DNA of 64,000 nt from Tolypeutes matacus (lineage: Eukaryota > Chordata > Mammalia > Cingulata > Chlamyphoridae): positions 33,172,778-33,236,777 of the forward strand of contig JAKSZT010053764.1 in the NCBI GenBank assembly GCA_026826555.1. Reading direction: 5' to 3'. This document shows positions 57,351-64,000 of the stretch, in pieces. Below the pieces are notes generated by a model. That model saw nothing but the letters and a program-made list of their open reading frames with translations, was not told the origin of the DNA and did no database searches. How positions within the stretch are numbered: the stretch's first letter is position 1; each line of letters starts with the position of its first letter. The translations under genes were made by a program, and so were the position numbers.

Positions 57351-60300
57351 CCTAGATCAAGAAAGAGAATATTAGCAGAACCTCAAAACTAAACTAAATG
57401 AGGGATCTAAACTTACATACCTGCAGGAGCCATCCTTGGCACATTGAATGAAGTAATGACTTCTTTTTAAAGAAAAGAAAATGGAAATCACAGAAATGCT
57501 TTATGGGTATGGAAAGATGGTGAAAAACTCCGATCCTCTTATTAAAAATAACAGTAAAGAGAAAGGCCTTGATCCTATAGACCAACACTAAGAGACTGAT
57601 GAATTAGTGTGAATATGAAAAGAAGGAAGGAATGGAGAGAGGGAGGGAGGGATGGCGGGGTTGTGAGAGACAGAGAGAAACAAAAAACTGATGCTTAAAG
57701 AAATCTGGCACTAGCTAAAGATGTAGTTTTTATATAATGCAGACAGAACGCTCATACAGGTCTTCCTAGTTTAGCTGCAAAATTATGACTTTCCTCACTG
57801 AAACATTTTATATCCTTGCTTCATCTAGACATGAAATTCAAACTCCAGCTTCGTTCTAGGCTCTCACGTTTAGTAGTTGCACATCCTATAAGAGAGAGAG
57901 ATTTTTTTTTCAGTTTTCTGTTGAGCACCTGCCCTTACCATACCAATAAACTAGTTTGAAAGGTTGAGAATTTCTATAAGAAGGTCCACAGGATACCAAA
58001 CATCTTGTTAGAATGATTTGTTGTCCAAATTGGCAGGCCTCAGATGCTCAGTTTGGACTGCACACAAACCCAGTTCTCTTGTGCCATGACTTTCCTACGT
58101 CTTCCACTGTCTCCTGAGCCAGTGGTCTCATAAAAGTGATCCTCACGTTTTTAGATGGGTGAGACTTTCTCATCAACAATGAACCTTGTTGGTGTGTGAT
58201 TGAAACCTGCTCTTCCTGTATTTGCTTGTCAAATTGGGAGGGGGTGGCAGAGAGGGATTAGAAATGTTTCATTGTTTTAATTCATAGTAAGGAGAGGTAT
58301 AGCCTTGCTGAGTGGGTGACAAATGCAGTTATAGTCAACCACTACTTGACAGGTTTTATCAGAAAACCAAACAAGGAAAGAGTATGTACGCCTGCTACCA
58401 GCTGTCACAGTATTGAACAATGAATGTTTGATGAAGCCGACCTGCAAATACACACATCTCTGTGGAAGTCAGCTTTAAGTAACAATAAGCTGACAAAATT
58501 AACAAGAAAAGGCCTTGGTAGAGGATATCAAGAGAAAAGAAAACAAAAAAAAGAAAACCAAAAATCTCCTAGTCCCTATATTTGTTTAGGTGTGTATTGA
58601 AAGGTAGAATTTGAAATGCAGTTGCAGTTTTATTCACATGTACGTGGTCTCCATCTCAGCCCATATTGAAAATGCAGTTTGGAAAATTGTCAGATTTTCC
58701 AAATTAGTTGTGCTATGAAAAACAGAAGCTGGTCTTCTGGAAATGTGGGCCGGGTTGTGCTTCTGTGGCCGCTCCTGGCTTCTTGCTGACAGGGCAGAGA
58801 TGGAGAAGCAGCCAGTGTGGGGCAGATGAAGGGATTTGCCCAATGGCCCTGCATGACACAGGTAGCCCCAGTTTGGTTATCCTCTTCAAAATCATTTTTC
58901 CTGAAGCCTAAAGAGGAAGTAAAAATTTGCCTTGGGCCAACAAAAAGACCTCTAGCTAAAGATTCCTCTCTTTTACCGTAATCTCTCCCCTCCCAAGTGA
59001 ACATCGGTGGCATTTCCCACCTCTAAGGAAAAGTACCATATAATTATTTTAAGCTATACTATAAATTCAATCTTGTATAGCACCTTTCCCTTAAAAGCTT
59101 ATGAAAATACTTCAAATTAGAGGAGGACCAAGTATTATTATAATATTTCAGGTAAACCAAAAATGCTTTCTCTATCACTCTCTTCCTAGTGTTTTCATGG
59201 TTCTTTGTTGATACCTCTCTTACAAGTCCAAGTCACAGTTGGACATGTATATAGAACATTAAATAGTGAGTTTCCTGTTGACAAGTTCTGATCTTATTCA
59301 AACGTAATTCATCTCAAGTCCAACTCTAGTCATTGCTCATAACAGGTCTCAGTAAGTAATGTTGGAATTGACTGTAAACCCAACAACTTGTAAGACTCAG
59401 TTGAGCCAGGCTGCAGCCATCCGAGAAAGGGTCCTGCTGTGCCCACACTATTACTGTAACGTTATTCCTTTAGGGCCCCCTTGGCAAAACAGACAAATCT
59501 GCTCACTACAGAACAGAGACATAAAAGATTATCTCCCATCCTTCCATTTGGCCTCCTGAAGTAAATAAAAAACTAAAGAAAGAAATTCCATATCAATATC
59601 CCCAGATTGAGTCTTTAATAAAATGTAATATACCATAATTAAACTATTTTCTAACACAGTAATGAATTTTCACATGTGCATTCTCCTTGTGAACTTTCAT
59701 TTCATTCATTTTTGAGCTCATTTCATGATAACATCTAATATTTTATGGTGACTAGAGTGGTGTTATAAATATAAATTATGTGTCCTGTCAATCTGAAAAA
59801 GCCACAAATATTATCTTTTGGGGTTTCTCACTGCTTATCTCTGCCTCTCCAAGTTTTTCAAATCCATATTGAGTTAAAGAATTTTGAAGATTTTTTAAAA
59901 ATCTGTTCTATTATTTATCTATTTCCAGAGTAGTGAATAAGGTTTAATCTTGGCAATAGAGATACAGAGATGAAAAATGTCTATGATGGATTCTATTAAT
60001 AAGAAATGTCTGTAAAACTAAATTACCCTTCACACTGCATAGATGTAGGTCTCCTTACGCACCTGAAAGGGCAATGGTTGACTGTAATTTGATACTTTGC
60101 TATTAAAAATATGAGGGAGAAGGAGAAGAGAGGTAAGGGTTAACCTTACAATTGCTGTGGTGTAGAAAGGAAGCTGCCAGTGGGCCTCCTCTTTCCCCTT
60201 AAGGATAGGAGAGAAGGGCTGCTAAGAAATCTGACATCTATCTTTAGTGTAATGACTGAGACATGGCTTAGATATCCTTATTAGCATTATAAGGAGCAGA

Positions 60301-61542
60301 CTGAGTGGCTCCCCACAATCCCAGACTTCCATAAGAAGGAGGAGAAGGGGAAAAATAATAGTTAGGCAGAAAAAAAAAAATGGGAAAAAAGGCCAAAGGC
60401 GGTTAAACTGATTGTGGATATGTGAGTCCTTTAACCTAGATATACCCAAACCACTGGGACAATGGAAGTAAGCTAAATTTTAATCTAACCTTCATGTCCC
60501 TTGGCTTCATGGGCATCTGTAACTGAATTACAAACTCATAACATATTTCTGTGAGCTGGATGTAATGTATACATGCAGCAAACCTTCTTACAAATCTTCT
60601 CACAAATGAGGGATTCAATTACATCTTGAGTCCACTCATACCCTCAGAGAGCTTTTCACTCAATGAGGAAAATCTGGGGCTCTCGTTAATATTTTCAGTG
60701 TAGCTGGAATGCATTTGAAATGAGATACAGAGGGGTGAAGTGAGTTTCTCAAAGTTTAATAGGAAATCAGTTGCTGAAGGAGCCAATATCCATGGTCTTT
60801 CAATTTTTTGGTCACAAGTTGGCATTCATTTTAAAGATCTTATTGATTCCATGTGTAAGGTGTGCAAGGAGTATTTAGCCAATGTATGTTTATGCATGTG
60901 TGTGGAGAGTAGTAGAGTAGGATACATGTATGTGTGTATGTATACAGATTCTACTTTCCTTCTTGAGTGCTGGAAAGAAGGTCTTTAGGGAAATCTGACG
61001 TATTTCTGTAATACCTTGGCTGAGAAACCATTTAGGTGAACTTATTGTCTGTACTCTGAGTGTGTTTATACATATATATACATATATATATAATTGGTAG
61101 CATACATTGATATCATGCAATTATGGTAGAAATTGTCACCTAAAGAGAGCGCTCATGATTGCCTGATTATTAATAAAACACCCAAAGATGGCAAACCTGA
61201 GGATTATTATGAATGGTGCAGACTACAGTTGTAGAGAAGCCCAAAGAACTGACTTGAAGGATTCATAAATGTCAACTGCTATAACATCCTTTGTATAAGA
61301 AAGAAAATAATCTCCTCTGTGATAGGGTTTAAAAGACACCAGAAAGGCCCCTAACCTTAAATGTCTTCTTCAAATGTTTCCTTGCCTGAAATTCTACCAC
61401 TACAAATCTATCTGGTAAAACTGCAAGGAAATAATCAGTAATTCTTACAGATTGGTGAGTGTATGTGTGACATTTTTTTCTTTATATACTTTTCTTGATT
61501 TTCAGATTCCCTATGTTAATTGACCCATCATAAAGATCCTTT
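57351..61542. other. Long unassigned non-coding stretch
   Basis: No gene or clear repeat was recognised in about 4.2 kb. Simple features are a purine-rich patch at 57617-57682 and a TA/CA patch at 61066-61095. Overlapping frames at 58634-59013 occur on both strands and show no domain. Regulatory elements cannot be excluded. Confidence 0.5.
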
Positions 61543-61558
61543 AGAAAAACAGTGTTTG

Positions 61559-62021
61559 GGGGGCAGATGTGGCTCAAATGGTTGGGCATCTGTCTCCCAT
61601 ATGGAGGGACCTGGGTTCGATCTCTGGGACCTCCCAGTAAAATAAAAAGAAAAATATAGAAGCCAAACACCAGTGAGCCCCCAGTCCCCGCGTGGGGGCA
61701 TGCCAGGCACTGCCGAGCCACACAGCAAGATGATGACATAACAGGAGAGTGACACAAAGGGAGAGCCAAGACGAGAAGCTCTGAAAAACCAGGAACTAAG
61801 GTGGCACAGGTGGCAGGACTCCTCTCTCCCATATTGGAGTTTCCCAGGATCGAATCCCAGTGAAGACCGGAGGAGAAGGATGAGAAGAGAGGGCAGGAAG
61901 CAGACACAGAGAATTGCCCAGAGAATGGACGCAAAAGACAGCAAAAACGGGGGGTGGGGGTAGGGGGTGTTAAAAATGGATAAAAGTAAAATAAATAAAT
62001 AAATCTTAAAAAAAAAAAAAA
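61559..62021 (+). mobile_element. Dimeric DAS-type SINE with two tRNA-like heads
   Basis: An element of about 463 bases is flanked by agaaaaacagtgtttg (61543-61558) and agaaaaacagtgcttg (62022-62037), 15 of 16 matching. The first head has 'gatgtggctcaaatggttgg' and B box ggttcgatctc at 61614-61624. A second, diverged head appears at about 61798-61867, with 'tggcacaggtggcaggactc' and a B-box-like ggatcgaatcc at 61847-61857. A G-rich patch, AAAT units and an A run end it. One duplication pair surrounds both heads, so they moved as one unit. The overlapping minus-strand frames of 150 and 200 residues (61482-62130) are antisense to the SINE and not genes. Confidence 0.85.
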
Positions 62022-62037
62022 AGAAAAACAGTGCTTG

Positions 62038-64000
62038 AGAAGAAGGTGTCAAATAATTCTGTAGTTCCAGAACTTTCTGGCACAGTGATAAACCCATACT
62101 TGACATGCAATAAATATGGGTTGTGGACAAAAAAAAAAAATCTATATTTTGGGGGGTGGGGGCATTATCTCCAGGAGTTGTTGGGTCAAATTGCCTTAAG
62201 ATAATGACACATTTTTAGCGATTCTGACCTTTGGTAGGCATCTAGTCATCTTGTGTCCAAACCTACTGAAAGTGTATTTGCATTTTAAAGATCAGGGGTC
62301 TGCAGGGTTAACTATGAGGACAACTCTGCTGGTACCAGAATGTTGTCCACATTATAAAAATAGCCAGAAGAGATGAGAGGAGTGGTTCTCAAGCTGTGCT
62401 CCATTGAGTCACAGAGTTTAATGTTGATTTCTCAGGGACTCTTGTTAGGGTGGGGGGAGTATTAGGGAGGGACAAGCCTACCTAGCGGTTAGCCTCTAAG
62501 CCCCTCACCTCTGCAGTTAGGTTTTGAGCAGTTAAATATACTGATGCCACAAATGAAATTTCACTTGAAGAAATAATTCTACTTATGAAAGAAGGAAGGA
62601 AGCAGGGGGGAAGGGGGGAAAGGGGAGGGGGGAGGGAGGGAGGAAGGGAGGAAGGAGGGAAAGAAAGAAAGAAAAACTGGTTTCTGGTTATGGTCTTTGA
62701 AGAAATTTCCATTCCTAGATGCAACTCATTTGAGAGACTAAATAAGGGAAAGGGCTTCTACTTTGTGAAATGATAACAGAAAATCTCCACTCCATTATGC
62801 AATTCTAGAGGAAAGGGTGGTGTATAAACATTAGTTTTTCAGTCCATCAGGGCTCCAGGACCCTGCGTTGCCAAGAGACACCTCCAGGGCTGAAATGAAA
62901 TAAGAAAACCCATGTTTACATTAACATCCCCATTTGATTCACTATTTGATTAAGACAGAGGAGCGGGAAGAATCAGCCTGCCAGGTGTCCTGCTTGGTGA
63001 GAAGACAGGCCGCAAAGAGAAGCTGAACCTACAGTCCCCATCAGAGGCAAGAGCAGGCGTTCTACTGCCCTAAATCCCCATTCCACACCCTGCCCCACCC
63101 TCTGTTCCAGTGCCCTACAATACCCGTCATCATAACTGGATCTTGAGAAAGAGATTGAAAAACCTTCTCAACAAGAGAAACGATATCTGAGAAAGCAGCA
63201 TGGAGCAATGAAAACAGCACAGGTTTTGGAGTCTGACAGGGATGGTGTTGGAAAAAAAGTAGCTTATTTTCACAGGAAGATGGACAAGAAGGCCACGAAA
63301 TCTGCCATCTAGTCACTTCATCTTCCATATGTTGAATTACTTTTACAGAGAGAAAACAAAAATGAAAGCCACATAGCTGAATGCCTCAAAGAATGTGAGG
63401 ATGGTGTTTTAAAATACCTGCTCTACACCCATCGGAGGAAGTACCTGCAAATAGAAATGTTGTATGTTCATGTTTTAGGGCAAACATTCTCAGCCTGGCC
63501 TGTGTGTGATATACAGATGAGTTGCAATTGGCTGTGGAGTGATGTTTCTACTAATAGCTAAAGCACCAAAATTTACAAGCAGTTCATTTGCTTTTTATGC
63601 ATTAGACCAAATTCAAAGTCATTCCTGTAGTAACACAATCTTCCTTAGTCACATCTCAACTTTCTGGAGTGAGAGAGAAATGGGTGATAACAAAAGTAAC
63701 CAGAAGGTCATTGAAAACAGCACCTTCACCCAACTCTGCCATCCATGGAAGAACCTTTATGGGCAGCTATTTGAAAGGCAAAATAACTTTTTACTTACGT
63801 CTCCTGACTTTCTATCAAAATTTCCATATGAGAGTGTATTACACCTGTAAACATCCCATGTGTCATGGTTGGAAAAAAAAACTGAAGACCTCTGATCAAC
63901 AGGAAAATATATTTCTTTTGTTTTTACCACGTCAATTTGTGAACCGAATGGCTTTGAATCATTCCTGGGGAGATTTTCAGTGAGTTAAAATATGTCAGGC
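62038..64000. other. Unassigned non-coding sequence at the window end
   Basis: No gene was recognised. Around 62383-62480 'gtggttctcaagctgtgctc' resembles the end of a hAT-type repeat, but no matching far end was found. Frames at 63539-63850 and 63669-63983 overlap each other and show no domain. Confidence 0.5.
62585..62677. repeat. Polypurine tract (GGAA/GAAA and G runs)
   Basis: More than 80 bases of nearly pure A and G on the plus strand include GGAA, GGGG and GAAA units. They produce low-complexity open frames on both strands. Confidence 0.9.

Noticed and set aside
61482..62130. Overlapping minus-strand open frames of 150 and 200 residues, the longest in the window
   Set aside because: They are antisense to the dimeric SINE and begin or end in its tail. 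Two frames over the same bases and no domain point to chance.

Overview
The window is intergenic or deep-intronic DNA from a placental mammal, most likely a xenarthran, with a two-toed sloth favoured over an armadillo. It holds tRNA-headed SINEs of the xenarthran DAS type, a large L1 with a lineage-specific look, ancient mammal-wide MIR, L2 and MER5 fossils, and short microsatellites. No functional protein-coding gene, exon or structural RNA gene could be supported. Nearly all long open frames lie in dead retroelements or have no gene-like character. The species call is inference from remembered SINE sequences, not a database match.

Layout. From 1 to about 19 kb there is a window-truncated retroposon, then mostly unassigned sequence sprinkled with MIR and L2 relics, an L1 3' end near 8 kb, L1 debris at 16-18 kb carrying a DAS SINE, and an intronless retrocopy of an unidentified mRNA (18.2-18.6 kb) with a perfect 15-base target-site duplication. 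From 19.7 to 32 kb come old L1 pieces in both orientations, a quiet stretch with a CTG repeat, an L2 block, an internally deleted L1 (26.3-28.5 kb), a second and nearly complete copy of the retroposon seen at the window start (29.0-29.9 kb), and an LTR-like repeat. From 32.1 to 36.8 kb lies a long, very decayed antisense L1.

From 38.6 to 51.3 kb is the main structure, a nest of insertions. An old antisense L1 (L1-A) was split by a full-length but dead sense L1 (L1-B, 39.8-48.06 kb). L1-B has a tandemly repeated 5' UTR, broken ORF1 and ORF2, and a long 3' UTR. L1-B was then hit by a DAS SINE inside ORF2 and by an ERV solo LTR with a 6-base duplication in its 3' UTR. A short tRNA-headed SINE landed in the duplication at the right edge of L1-B. 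L1-A also carries an ERVL-MaLR-like solo LTR with a 5-base duplication. From 51.3 to 64 kb there are another DAS SINE, an old L1, a MIR split by a MER5-like hAT transposon, an L2 block, a second LTR-like copy, a dimeric DAS-type SINE, and long stretches in which nothing was recognised.

Nothing here works together as a gene system. The value of the window is its layered record of retrotransposition: promoter monomers in a xenarthran L1, a composite SINE, internally deleted L1s, and at least two interspersed families that I cannot name.
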